From positions 310,001-374,000 of the forward strand of contig NZ_QFWX01000001.1 in assembly GCF_003344045.1 (NCBI RefSeq): a stretch of 64,000 nt of DNA, in the 5' to 3' direction. The position numbers and the translations under genes were made by a program. Source of the stretch: Marinobacter vulgaris. GTDB taxonomy: Bacteria; Pseudomonadota; Gammaproteobacteria; Pseudomonadales; Oleiphilaceae. Positions 46,399 through 55,429 of the stretch are shown here, in pieces. How positions within the stretch are numbered: the stretch's first letter is position 1; each line of letters opens with the position of its first letter. Below the pieces are notes generated by a model that saw only the letters and a program-made list of their open reading frames with translations, was not told where the DNA came from and searched no databases.

Positions 46399-47757
46399 AT
46401 GACTGACCTGACCAACACCCAGACCCTGAAGCAGAAGCTTGCCGAGGCAGGCGTCAAATACGCCATTGCCAGCTATGTGGATATCCACGGCATCAGCAAG
46501 GGAAAATTTGTGCCTATTGCCCATCTTGGCCAGATGATGGAAGGCTCGGAACTCTATACCGGTGCCGCCCTGGACGGCGTGCCCCAGGATATCTCCGACG
46601 ACGAAGTGGCCGCCATGCCGGACGCCAGCGGGCTTGCTGTTTGTCCCTGGAACCGCAAGCTGGCCTGGTTTCCCGGTAATCTGTATCTGAATGGTGCGCC
46701 TTTTGAGGCCTGTTCCCGCAATATTTTCCGCCGCCAGCTGAATGCCGCCGCGGACATGGGCTACCGTTTCAACCTCGGCATCGAAACCGAGTTCTTCCTG
46801 TTCCGCGACACCGAAGATGGCGGCTTTGCCCCGCTCAGTGACCGGGACGCCCTGGGCAAGCCCTGCTATGACCCCCGCACCCTGATGGACAACCTGGCCA
46901 TCATGGACGAGCTGGTGGACGCCATGAACGAACTGGGCTGGGACGTCTACTCCTTCGACCACGAGGACGCCAACGGCCAGTTCGAAACCGACTTCAAGTA
47001 TGCCGACGGCCTGACCATGGCCGACCGCCTGGTGTTCTTCCGCATGATGGCCAACGAAATCGCCCGCAAGCATGGCGCCTTCGCGAGCTTCATGCCCAAG
47101 CCGTTTGCCGACCGCACCGGCAGCGGCGCCCATTACAATATGTCCCTGGCAGACATCAAAACCGGCAGCAACCTGTTCGAGCCCCAGGGCGATGACCTGC
47201 ACAACTGCGGCATCAGCAGGATCGCCTATCATTTCACCGCCGGCGTACTGAAGCACGGTGCTGCCATCAGCGCGGTCATTGCACCCACGGTAAACAGCTA
47301 CAAGCGCCTGGTGCGCCAGGGCAGCATGTCAGGTTCCACCTGGGCGCCGGTGTTCATGTGCTATGGCTCCAATAACCGCACCAACATGATCCGTATTCCC
47401 GGCATGGGTGGGCGCATTGAGTGTCGCGCAGCGGACATTGCCTGCAACCCCTATCTCGGCAGCGCCCTGATCCTGGCCGCCGGTCTGGAAGGCATTCGCG
47501 AAGGTCTGGATGCCGGCGCCCCACACCACGAGAACATGTACAACTACAGCGACGCGGAAATCATCGAGCAGGGCATCGAATACCTGCCGCGGAGCCTGGG
47601 CGAGGCGGTGGAAGCCTTCGAGGCAGATCCATTGGCCAGAGAGGTGTTTGGTGAGGCGATGTTCAGCAGCTTTGTGGCTTACAAGAAAGGAGAGTGGGAA
47701 AGCTACCAGAACCATGTGTCTGAATGGGAAGTGGCGCGATATCTGAAGATGTTCTGA
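46399..47757 (+). CDS. glnT: Type III glutamine synthetase (GlnT-type)
   Basis: The 452-residue enzyme has the glutamine synthetase fold: YVDIHGISKGKFVP, the metal/ATP motifs GIETEFFLF and SFDHEDANGQFETDF, and the catalytic-core SSxxP-like GSGAHYNMSL with NRTNMIRIPG and ECRAADIACNPYLG. Length and sequence match the GlnT class rather than GlnA. AGAGAGG precedes the ATG at 46399. Between two guanidine-regulated loci, it could assimilate released ammonium or act as a gamma-glutamyl ligase on an amine. No nitrogen-regulator site was identified. Confidence 0.87.
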   Translation: MTDLTNTQTLKQKLAEAGVKYAIASYVDIHGISKGKFVPIAHLGQMMEGSELYTGAALDGVPQDISDDEVAAMPDASGLAVCPWNRKLAWFPGNLYLNGAPFEACSRNIFRRQLNAAADMGYRFNLGIETEFFLFRDTEDGGFAPLSDRDALGKPCYDPRTLMDNLAIMDELVDAMNELGWDVYSFDHEDANGQFETDFKYADGLTMADRLVFFRMMANEIARKHGAFASFMPKPFADRTGSGAHYNMSLADIKTGSNLFEPQGDDLHNCGISRIAYHFTAGVLKHGAAISAVIAPTVNSYKRLVRQGSMSGSTWAPVFMCYGSNNRTNMIRIPGMGGRIECRAADIACNPYLGSALILAAGLEGIREGLDAGAPHHENMYNYSDAEIIEQGIEYLPRSLGEAVEAFEADPLAREVFGEAMFSSFVAYKKGEWESYQNHVSEWEVARYLKMF

Positions 47758-47789
47758 CTTTTTGGGAGTGTTGTCCTGCCCGCGCTGTC

Positions 47790-47885
47790 GGGAGGGGCCG
47801 TTCTCAGGGGCACGCTGTAAATACGTCCCTGTACGCTTGACGAAAACATCCATGTTTTCGACATCCCCTGAGAACGGCCCCTCCC
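47790..47885 (+). repeat. Structured palindromic element, copy 4 (branch B core)
   Basis: Arms 47790-47810 and 47865-47885 are a perfect 21-bp inverted repeat. The core matches copy 1 (5002-5101) in the other orientation. The inner hairpin CGAAAACAT-CC-ATGTTTTCG shows paired changes relative to copy 1, which argues for selection on structure. It lies between convergent glnT and tetR. Confidence 0.85.
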
Positions 47886-47934
47886 TACATCGCTACTCTG
47901 GTATTGCCTGAAACTGCCAATTGCGCTGGTATCG

Positions 47935-48546
47935 TTATTTCTTTCCGAGTAACGCCCAGAACTGTCGTTGGAAAAACGGTATTTCCTGTTTTAATGAAAA
48001 CAGTTTCGGCGTGAAAAGCCAGGTCTGAGTGATGCCCATCAGGTAGGTATAACTCAATAAACCCAGGTTTTCAGGGTTTTCATTCGTTGTAATCAAGCCC
48101 TGGTTTACCGCCTGCTCAACCAGATCCTGAAACAACCGGATAACCGACTTCGTCAGCGCCCGCTCCCGTTTCAGCGTCCGGCTCATGGCGTCGGTCAGTT
48201 CGGTCTTGTTCAGCAGAATCTCGAACGATTGCCGGTATTGCCTGTTATTCGCCAGCAACCCCAGCCATTGCTCGATAAACCGGTCCATTGCCTCAATCGG
48301 CGTCTCTCGCATATCTGCGCACTCGGCCACTAGTGCTTCCAACGGTTCCTGTGAATAGGCGAGCACCGCTTCGTACAGGTCATCCTTGTTCTGAAAATGC
48401 CAGTAAATCGGCCCACGGCTACAACCGGCTTCTTTGGCAATACGGCTCAGGGTGGTGAGGGAATAGCCGTCCCGGCTAAACAGTTTCAACGCAGCTTCCA
48501 GCACCGTCTGGCGTGTCTTCTCAGCATCTTCCTTGGTACGACGCAT
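47935..48546 (-). CDS. TetR/AcrR family transcriptional regulator
   Basis: The 203-residue protein has an N-terminal HTH of the AcrR/TtgR type (TRQTVLEAALKLFSRDGYSLTTL, then AKEAGCSRGPIYWHFQNKDDLY) and a helical ligand domain. The start at 48546 (MRRTKEDAE) is standard; the longer frame runs through a palindromic element. No efflux genes are adjacent. Palindromic elements flank it on both sides. It lies downstream of the guanidine operon and may or may not regulate it. Confidence 0.88.
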   Translation of the reverse strand: MRRTKEDAEKTRQTVLEAALKLFSRDGYSLTTLSRIAKEAGCSRGPIYWHFQNKDDLYEAVLAYSQEPLEALVAECADMRETPIEAMDRFIEQWLGLLANNRQYRQSFEILLNKTELTDAMSRTLKRERALTKSVIRLFQDLVEQAVNQGLITTNENPENLGLLSYTYLMGITQTWLFTPKLFSLKQEIPFFQRQFWALLGKK

Positions 48547-48581
48547 TGGTAGATTTCTCTCCGGCTTGCACTTGCGTTCGG

Positions 48582-48694
48582 GGTTGGGGGCGGATGCTCT
48601 CTCCAAAACTGTATGGAGCCATGGATGGCGGAGTCCAAGCGTCACATGGATGTGCCGAAGGAGCGTGTTTTGGAGAGACCATCCGACCCCAACC
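48582..48694 (-). repeat. Structured palindromic element, copy 5 (branch A core, reverse orientation)
   Basis: Arms 48582-48609 and 48667-48694 pair over 28 bp with two mismatches. On the minus strand the core contains ATCCATGTGACGCTTGG and ACTCCGCCATCCATGGCTCC as in copies 2 and 3. It separates the guanidine-binding-protein gene from tetR and forms the tetR leader region. Confidence 0.75.
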
Positions 48695-48767
48695 ACGCTC
48701 CAAAGCCACAAAAAAAGGGCACGAGTATCGTGCCCTTCGGTAACCAATCAGGCAAGTAAAGAGATCA

Positions 48768-49835
48768 TCAGATCTCGTCGTCAGCCGCCATCTGCATGTA
48801 GCTGTCGTTAAACCGCAGCTTCACATTGCTCGAGTCGCCCATGATGGACCCATCCGGAAACTCGATACCGACGAAGTCCGGGCTCATGGCACCCTGGCCC
48901 AGCAGTCCCTTGTCGAAAGAAAACTGACGAACACTGTCCATCGCCTCGCGAGCCTCCTCGCTGCGAATGAACTCCACCGAATTCTCCGGCTTCCAGAACA
49001 TCTTCATGCCGTCGAGCTGCGCTTCGTAACCGGCCTGATCGGTACCGGAGATCTCCCCGAGAAACGCCCGCGCCTCGTCGCCTTCCTCGGAATCGGACGC
49101 GAGAATACCCATGGTCTCATACCAGGCGCCCACAAGCGCCTTGCCCAGTTTCGGGTTCTCCTCGAGAGTCTCGGTATTCACCAGAGTCAGATCCTTGATG
49201 TGGCCGGGAATCTGGCTGGAATCGAACAGTTTGGTGGCGCCGGGATAGGCTTCCACTTCCGCCAGTAGCGGATTCCAGGTAGCGACGTGGCGCACATCGT
49301 CGGTCTGGAACGCGGATACCAGGTCCGCATCGGAAATGTTCACCACGCTGATGTCGCGCTCCTCAAGTCCCACGGTATCCAGAGCGCGAACCAGCAGGTA
49401 GTGGGAGACCGACAGCTCCACCAGGTGGACGGTCTCGCCTTCCAGCTCGGCGATGGACGCGGCGTCTTTGGACACCAGGCCATCATTGCCGTTGGAGTAG
49501 TCACCCACGATCAGGGCGGTGGTATCCACGCCGGAGGCCGAGGGAATCGACAGGCCGTCCATGCTGGTGGCCACAACACCATCAAACTGGCCGGCGGTGT
49601 ACTGGTTGATGGACTCGATGTAGTCGTTGACCTGCACGATATCCACCTCGATATCGTACTTGTCTGCCCACTTCTCCATGATTCCGTAGTCCTCGGCATA
49701 CTGCCACGGCACCCATCCGGCGTAGATGGTCCAGGCAATGCTGAAGGAATCCCTTTCCTGGGCGGCAGCTCCCATGGCCAGGGTGGCCGTGAACAGACCG
49801 GTGGCAAGACGTGTGCTGACATTGCGTGTTTTCAT
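48768..49835 (-). CDS. ABC transporter substrate-binding protein, guanidine (urea carboxylase-associated)
   Basis: The 355-residue protein has a signal peptide (TRLATGLFTATLAMGAAA) and the NitT/TauA-type fold (SIAWTIYAGWVPWQYAEDYG, ISDADLVSAFQTDDVRHVATW). Proteins of this type accompany urea/guanidine carboxylases. The start at 49835 has AAGGAG upstream. It is the last gene of the guanidine carboxylase operon; its permease and ATPase are at 43233-44833 under a second riboswitch. Confidence 0.88.
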   Translation of the reverse strand: MKTRNVSTRLATGLFTATLAMGAAAQERDSFSIAWTIYAGWVPWQYAEDYGIMEKWADKYDIEVDIVQVNDYIESINQYTAGQFDGVVATSMDGLSIPSASGVDTTALIVGDYSNGNDGLVSKDAASIAELEGETVHLVELSVSHYLLVRALDTVGLEERDISVVNISDADLVSAFQTDDVRHVATWNPLLAEVEAYPGATKLFDSSQIPGHIKDLTLVNTETLEENPKLGKALVGAWYETMGILASDSEEGDEARAFLGEISGTDQAGYEAQLDGMKMFWKPENSVEFIRSEEAREAMDSVRQFSFDKGLLGQGAMSPDFVGIEFPDGSIMGDSSNVKLRFNDSYMQMAADDEI

Positions 49836-49878
49836 GGTGTCACTCCTTGGGCACTGCCCATGTTGGTAAAACTGGCTT

Positions 49879-52800
49879 TCATTCGGGGTTTGATATCTCT
49901 TCCACGATGACCACCGGTGTACCCGGTGACACCGCCTGGCCTGCCTCCCGCCGCACCTCCACAACGCGGCCGGCCACCGGGCTTAGTAACTCGATTTCCA
50001 TCTTCATGGACTCAACAATCGCTACGGGGCGCTGAACCTCTATGGTGTCGCCGGGTGTGACCAGGCACTCCCAGAGGTTACCGGCCACGTGGCTTTCCAC
50101 AGCATGCTGGCCCGCCGGAAGGTTGGCGGCGTTGTCCTCGCCGGTGTCTTCGATAGGCGCTTCGGAACTGAAGTTGATCTGGCCGGATTCAATCCAGCGC
50201 TGCAGTTCCTCGTCAAAGGCCTGCTTGCGCTTGTCGGTGAAGGTCGTTATTTCGTCGTTGTTGTCGGCAAGAAACTGCTCGTAATCCTTCAGATTAAAGC
50301 GGGCGTCTTCGACGCGAATCGGATAGTCGCCGTTGGGGAAGTCCCGGCGAATCTGCTGCAACTCTTCGGCGCTGACTTCGTAGAAACGCACCTGATCAAA
50401 AAACCGCAGCAGCCAGGGCTTGCCGGGCTCAAAGAAGTCGGTGGTACGATAGCGATTCCACATCTGCAGGGTCCGCCCGACGAACTGGTAACCCCCCGGG
50501 CCTTCCATGCCGTAGATGCACAGATAGGCGCCACCGATGCCTACGGAGTTTTCCGCGGTCCAGGTGCGCGCCGGGTTGTACTTGGTGGTGACCAGGCGGT
50601 GGCGCGGGTCCAGAGGCGTGGCCACCGGAGCCCCCAGGTAAACGTCCCCCAGGCCCATTACCAGGTAGCTGGCGTCGAACACGGTCTTTTTGACCTCGTC
50701 GATGCTGTCCAGCCCGTTAATGCGGCGGATGAACTCCAGGTTGCTCGGGCACCAGGGGGCATCCTTGCGCACGGACTGCATGTATTTGGCGATGGCGGTC
50801 TGGCACGCCTCGTCATCCCAGGACAGGGGCAGGTGCACGATGCGGGCCGGCACATCCCATTCCGGCTGCTGTTCCAGTTCCTGTTCGGCGCTGATCAGCA
50901 TGTCCAGCAGGGCGCGCTGGTCCAGTCTCTGACTGTCGTAGTGCACCTGCAGGGATCGGATGCCCGGTGTCAGTTCCAGAATGGCATCGTGCTTCTGGTC
51001 CCTCAGCCAGAGCATCAGGGCATGGGCGCGGAAACGCAGGCGGATATCCAGCTCCATGGGGCCGTATTCCACCAGCAGGTAATTGTCCCCGGCAGCACGG
51101 TACACCACGCCGGTTTCGTGGCCGGTGTTACTGAGAGAATCCAGAATCGGGGTGGTCGGTTTGATGGGGGTGATGTAGGCAGTGGCTGCCGTCAGGGTAG
51201 CCACGGATTCGTCCAGGGCTTCCCGCAGGGCTACCGCCTGATTCTGGCTGACCGGCACAAACTGCACCTTGTCGCCGGCCTTGAGCTGGCCCAGTTTCCA
51301 GAGATCGGCGCTGATCACGGTTGCCGGGCACACGAATCCTCCCAGGCTGGGGCCATCGGGGCCCAGGATCACCGGCATGTCACCGGTGAAATCCACCGTG
51401 CCCACGGCGTAGGCATTATCGTGGATGTTGGAGGGATGCATGCCGGCCTCACCGCCGTCGCTGCGGGCCCACTCCGGTTTCGGACCAATCAGCCGCACGC
51501 CGGTGCGGCTGGAGTTATAGTGGACTTCCCATTCACTGGCAAAGAAGGTGTCGATGTCCTGGCCGGTGAAATAGTCCGGCGCGCCGTGGGGGCCATAGGT
51601 CACGTGGAGCTTCCAGCTGTTGCCGATGGACGGTTTCAGGGCGTTGGGCAGACTGCTTGTGGCAACGGGTTTGGCGCTGGCCAACGCCAGTACATCCCCC
51701 GCCCGCAGGGCCCGACCACAGTGGCCGCCGAACTGGCCGAGGGTGAACGTGCTGCAGGAGGTCAGGTATTGCGGGCAGTCCAGACCGCCGCGGAACAGCA
51801 CATAGGCGCGGGCGCCATGGCCGGTGGTGGCACCGACTTTCAGGGTGGCTCCGGCAGGCACATCAATGACCTGCCAGAAAGCAACCGGCTCGTCGTTCAG
51901 GGTGGCATCGAGAGGCGCCCCGGTCAGGGCAATCTGGGTTGCGCGATTGAAGGTGAGCGCCGGTCCCTTGAGGGTGATTTCCAGCCCCGCTGCTGTTTCC
52001 GGGTTGCCCAGCAGGCGATTGCCCAGGCGGAAAGAGTAGCTGTCGAAGGGCCCGGAGGGGGGAACGCCGATTTCCCAATAGCCGATCCGGCCCGGGTAAT
52101 CCTGGATGGTGGTCAGGGTGCCACCGCTGATGACGTCCACGGTGGCCGGCTGGTAGTCGAATTCATTGAGGGTGCGGGTAAACAGTCGACCCTCGACAAA
52201 ACGCGGATCATCAAGCACCTGACGGACGTACCTGAGGTTGGTTTCGATGCCATATAACCGGCTGTCATCCAGGGCCTGCATTAACCGCTGCCGGGCCGCT
52301 TCCCGGTTCTGCTCGTGCGCGATGACCTTGGCCAGCATGGGGTCGAACAGCGGTGACACTTCGGTACCCGGCTGAATCCAGGTATCGATCCGCAGGCCGT
52401 TGTCTTCGGGCCATTCGACATTGGTCAGCAGGCCGGCACCGGGCTGGAAATCCTTGTTGGGATCTTCGGCATAGATGCGCGCCTGTATGGCGTGGCCGGA
52501 GGCGGTGAGGTTGCGGCTCAGTTCGTCCAGATCGGGCAGGGTGCCGGACCCCAGTTTCACCATCCAGCGCACCAGGTCGACGCCGTAAACCTGCTCCGTC
52601 ACACCGTGCTCAACCTGTAAGCGGGTATTCACCTCCAGAAAGTAGAACTCGGTGGTGTCCGGGTCGTAGATGAACTCCACCGTGCCGGCGCTGCGGTAGG
52701 CGATGCTTTCGCCCAGCTGGCGGGCGGTGCTGTGCATGCGGGTGCGGACGTCGTCGCTCAGGCCTGGCGCGGGCGCTTCCTCGATGACCTTCTGGTTGCG

Positions 52801-53520
52801 GCGCTGGGCGGAGCAGTCCCGTTCGCCCAGGGCTGCGACCTGGCCCTGGCCATCACCGAACAGCTGCACTTCGACGTGACGGGCGTGTTCCACGAATTTT
52901 TCCAGGAATACGCCGTCGTTGCTGAAGTTGTTCCGGCTCAGGCGCTGGACCGACTCGAAAGTCTTGCCCAGATCCTCGGCGCTGTAACAGCGTGATATGC
53001 CGATGCCGCCGCCGCCGGCAGTGCTTTTCAGCATCACCGGGTAGCCGATGGTTTCGGCGGCCTTCAGGGCCTCATCCAGGTCTGTCAGTAATCCCGTGCC
53101 GGGCAACAACGGTACGCCCGCTTTCTCGGCCAGGGCCCGGGCGGTGTGCTTGAGGCCGAACTGCTCCATCTGTTCTGGTGTGGGACCAAGAAACACCACC
53201 CCTTCGGCATCGCAGCGGCGGGCAAAAGCCGCGTTCTCGCTGAGAAAACCGTAGCCCGGATGGATGGCGCCTGCCCCGCTCTTGCGGATCACCTCAAACA
53301 GTCTGTCCTGATCCAGGTAGGTGGCTGCGGCAGAGCCCTCACCCAGGGAGTAAGATTCGTCGGCCTGCCGCACATGCAACGAGTCTGCGTCTGCTTCGGC
53401 GTAGACCGCCACGGACGTGATGCCCATCTCCCGCAGGGTACGGATGACGCGGCAGGCGATGGCCCCGCGATTGGCGATCAGGACTTTGCCGGGATTATTG
53501 AGGGCGCCGCTCAGCTCCAT
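49879..53520 (-). CDS. Biotin-dependent guanidine carboxylase (urea carboxylase family)
   Basis: The enzyme carboxylates guanidine (historically urea) with bicarbonate and ATP. The 1213-residue protein is a biotin carboxylase (about 8-455; [42 protein letters not shown]), a carboxyltransferase made of KipA/AHS2-like (about 470-780; [15 protein letters not shown]) and KipI/AHS1-like parts (about 800-1010), and a C-terminal biotinyl domain with ESMKME, biotin Lys about K1173. It lacks an allophanate hydrolase domain. The start at 53520 follows GAGG and overlaps the upstream DUF1989 gene by 10 bp. The riboswitch and the DUF1989 partners favour guanidine over urea. Confidence 0.92.
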   Translation of the reverse strand: MELSGALNNPGKVLIANRGAIACRVIRTLREMGITSVAVYAEADADSLHVRQADESYSLGEGSAAATYLDQDRLFEVIRKSGAGAIHPGYGFLSENAAFARRCDAEGVVFLGPTPEQMEQFGLKHTARALAEKAGVPLLPGTGLLTDLDEALKAAETIGYPVMLKSTAGGGGIGISRCYSAEDLGKTFESVQRLSRNNFSNDGVFLEKFVEHARHVEVQLFGDGQGQVAALGERDCSAQRRNQKVIEEAPAPGLSDDVRTRMHSTARQLGESIAYRSAGTVEFIYDPDTTEFYFLEVNTRLQVEHGVTEQVYGVDLVRWMVKLGSGTLPDLDELSRNLTASGHAIQARIYAEDPNKDFQPGAGLLTNVEWPEDNGLRIDTWIQPGTEVSPLFDPMLAKVIAHEQNREAARQRLMQALDDSRLYGIETNLRYVRQVLDDPRFVEGRLFTRTLNEFDYQPATVDVISGGTLTTIQDYPGRIGYWEIGVPPSGPFDSYSFRLGNRLLGNPETAAGLEITLKGPALTFNRATQIALTGAPLDATLNDEPVAFWQVIDVPAGATLKVGATTGHGARAYVLFRGGLDCPQYLTSCSTFTLGQFGGHCGRALRAGDVLALASAKPVATSSLPNALKPSIGNSWKLHVTYGPHGAPDYFTGQDIDTFFASEWEVHYNSSRTGVRLIGPKPEWARSDGGEAGMHPSNIHDNAYAVGTVDFTGDMPVILGPDGPSLGGFVCPATVISADLWKLGQLKAGDKVQFVPVSQNQAVALREALDESVATLTAATAYITPIKPTTPILDSLSNTGHETGVVYRAAGDNYLLVEYGPMELDIRLRFRAHALMLWLRDQKHDAILELTPGIRSLQVHYDSQRLDQRALLDMLISAEQELEQQPEWDVPARIVHLPLSWDDEACQTAIAKYMQSVRKDAPWCPSNLEFIRRINGLDSIDEVKKTVFDASYLVMGLGDVYLGAPVATPLDPRHRLVTTKYNPARTWTAENSVGIGGAYLCIYGMEGPGGYQFVGRTLQMWNRYRTTDFFEPGKPWLLRFFDQVRFYEVSAEELQQIRRDFPNGDYPIRVEDARFNLKDYEQFLADNNDEITTFTDKRKQAFDEELQRWIESGQINFSSEAPIEDTGEDNAANLPAGQHAVESHVAGNLWECLVTPGDTIEVQRPVAIVESMKMEIELLSPVAGRVVEVRREAGQAVSPGTPVVIVEEISNPE

Positions 53521-54149
53521 ACCAGCACCTCGATCGGTGTGGGATTCCATCCGTTGCAGGGGTTGTTCAGCTGGGGGCAATTGGAAATCATCACCAGTAC
53601 GTCCATCTTCGCTTCCAGCTCCACGTACTTGCCGGCGTCGGAAATCCCGTCTTCGAAAGTCAGCCCGCCATCAGCGGTGACCGGTACATTCATGAAGAAG
53701 TTGATGTTGTGGGTGATGTCCCGCTTGCTCATGCCCAGCTCCTCGTGCTCGGTCACCGCCACCAGCCAGCTGTCACGACAGGCGTGCATGCACTTCTTGT
53801 CCAGGGCATAGCGGGTGGTGTTGCTCTCCGCCGCGCAGGCGCCGCCGAGGGTATCGTGGCGGCCGCAGGTGTCGGCGGTGATCTCCAGCATCACGTTGTT
53901 TTCCGAGGACATCAGCTTTGAGCCGGCGGTCAGGTAGACATTGCCCTGCTCGCGGATGGTGTCCACGGCGCTGTAGCGCTCGGCGGGGTTGTGGGCGTTG
54001 TAGAACAGGGTGTCGGCCGCCTGGTTGCCTTCCAGGTCCAGAATGCGGACGGTCTCCCCGGTCTTTACGACTTTCAGGAAATACTCGCCTGCGGGTACGG
54101 TTTCGCGGAAGGCGGCGTTTTCCGGTTTCAATGCGCTTTGCTTGATCAT
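53511..54149 (-). CDS. Carboxyguanidine deiminase subunit (DUF1989, urea amidolyase-associated protein 2 type)
   Basis: The 212-residue DUF1989 protein has [44 protein letters not shown] and a Cys/His-rich HACRDSW segment, consistent with a metal site. With its partner at 54162 it forms the CgdA/CgdB pair shown in other bacteria to turn carboxyguanidine into allophanate plus ammonia. Which of the two is CgdA I cannot settle from the sequence. It ends inside the carboxylase start. Confidence 0.88.
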   Translation of the reverse strand: MIKQSALKPENAAFRETVPAGEYFLKVVKTGETVRILDLEGNQAADTLFYNAHNPAERYSAVDTIREQGNVYLTAGSKLMSSENNVMLEITADTCGRHDTLGGACAAESNTTRYALDKKCMHACRDSWLVAVTEHEELGMSKRDITHNINFFMNVPVTADGGLTFEDGISDAGKYVELEAKMDVLVMISNCPQLNNPCNGWNPTPIEVLVWS

Positions 54150-54161
54150 GTCCGGCCTCCG

Positions 54162-54887
54162 TTACTGGAACAGGTGATAAAGGGCAGTGTTGGCGAAGGC
54201 GCGGGTGGCCTCCGGCGACGACAGCCTGCATGGGTCGGCATCGGTCATGGGGGCCGCCTTGAACAGCTGGTAACGCACGGGATGGCTGGGGTACTCGCTG
54301 GCCGGATTCATCGGGTGCGGGCAGGTGTGTAGCACCACGATGGTGTCCATTTCGAAACGCAGGTCCACCGTTGCACCGGCGTGTGAGTGACCGCTGACAA
54401 ACGCCATGTTGCCGTCGTCGTCGGTCTGCACCTTGCTGAACCAGTTCAGGTTGGCCGTCAGGTCTTTCTTGCCCAGGCCATACTTGGCCAGCTCATTGAG
54501 GAAGCTGCTGAAGCCGTTGCGGTGGTAGTGGTTGTGGGCATCCTGATAGGTCTTTTTGCCCCAGTGCTGCTCCACCAGGTCAGCGTTGCAGGTGCCGCTG
54601 ACGGTATCGTGCCAGCCCAGGTCGTCACGGATGATGGAGGCAAATACCCGGCCCATGTCGGAAAGCAATACATGGCCCTTGGTAAGCAGGAACGTGTGCT
54701 GGTTTTTCAGGGTGTCCGGCATGTTGTACCGCTCAAGCGGGTTCTCGGGGTTGTACATCAACATGCCGACGTTGGCCCCGCCGGTTTCGTCAATCAGGCG
54801 CAGCACGTGGCCGCGGCGCATGATGAAGGACCAGTGGGATCCGCCGGGAATCAGATCGTCGTAGAGGGGGGCTGCTGTGGATGACAT
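54162..54887 (-). CDS. Carboxyguanidine deiminase subunit (DUF1989, urea amidolyase-associated protein 1 type)
   Basis: The 241-residue DUF1989 protein has GGSHWSFIMRRGHVLRL, NVGMLMYNPENPLERYN, GWHDTVSGTCN and TCPHPMNP, with conserved His and Cys for metal binding. It is the first gene behind the second guanidine-I riboswitch and is followed 12 bp later by the sister subunit. Confidence 0.88.
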   Translation of the reverse strand: MSSTAAPLYDDLIPGGSHWSFIMRRGHVLRLIDETGGANVGMLMYNPENPLERYNMPDTLKNQHTFLLTKGHVLLSDMGRVFASIIRDDLGWHDTVSGTCNADLVEQHWGKKTYQDAHNHYHRNGFSSFLNELAKYGLGKKDLTANLNWFSKVQTDDDGNMAFVSGHSHAGATVDLRFEMDTIVVLHTCPHPMNPASEYPSHPVRYQLFKAAPMTDADPCRLSSPEATRAFANTALYHLFQ

Positions 54888-54929
54888 GGCCTTTTCCTCC
54901 TGGCTATGGCGTTTAAAGAAACGAGAGGC

Positions 54930-55046
54930 GTCAGTAACTGAGCGATCCTCCCGGGCTTTTGTCCCGCCGTGTAACCTTGGAAAAGGTCGTCAACTCTCGG
55001 ACCAGTCGTCTGCATCGATCGGTGGCAGACCGGAACCCTAGTTGAC
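54930..55046 (-). promoter_or_regulatory. Guanidine-I (ykkC) riboswitch, copy 2
   Basis: The minus strand carries CTAGGGTTCCGG, TGGTCCGAGAGTT, ACACGGCGGGACAAAAGCCC and GGGAGG in order. P1 pairs GTCAACT (55046-55040) with AGTTACTGAC (54939-54930, two-base bulge). It starts about 45 bp upstream of the first DUF1989 gene and should switch on the degradation operon when guanidine is present. Confidence 0.93.
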
Positions 55047-55301
55047 CATTGGTCAGATTTTGGCGCTTTGATGGTGGTTTCAGTAACCGACGTCTCGCTG
55101 CGTATGAGTGACGTTGCAGACTCTATGCCAATTAATAACTAATTGGTTTTATTGATTTTTATTTTTTAAGGTGGGGAGCGGGCGCTTCCAGACGGGGCGC
55201 CTGCACTGTGTTGGTGCGTTGGTGAGGGCGATCGAGGTGCAAACTTTAACCGGGGCGGTTTATTGGTGTGAAGCCAGCGATGCTGCAGGCCCGGTGCCAT
55301 C

Positions 55302-55311
55302 TACTACCAAG
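55302..55311 (+). promoter_or_regulatory. Shared alcohol-oxidation promoter box TACTACCAAG (exaC)
   Basis: Third exact copy of the 10-mer, 128 bp upstream of the exaC ATG, the same distance as at the dehydrogenase gene. The remaining stretch 55047-55301 is AT-rich at its left end and shows no gene. Confidence 0.6.
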
Positions 55312-55429
55312 GGAGGAGTTTTTCAGCTCCATCGGATCATTCACCTATCGGGCGTTGAGGTCTACATTGATTGGGTAAACGCGAAAGGCCGCGTTGCCCT
55401 TCGACAACCACAACAAGAGGTTTGAGACC

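Noticed and set aside
50089..52257. 722-codon open frame antisense to the guanidine carboxylase
   Set aside because: It lies wholly inside a clear protein-coding gene, has no recognisable domain, and long antisense frames are expected at this GC content.
49879..53520. Urea carboxylase as the primary call
   Set aside because: The family overlaps, but the guanidine-I riboswitch and two DUF1989 carboxyguanidine deiminase subunits point to guanidine as substrate.
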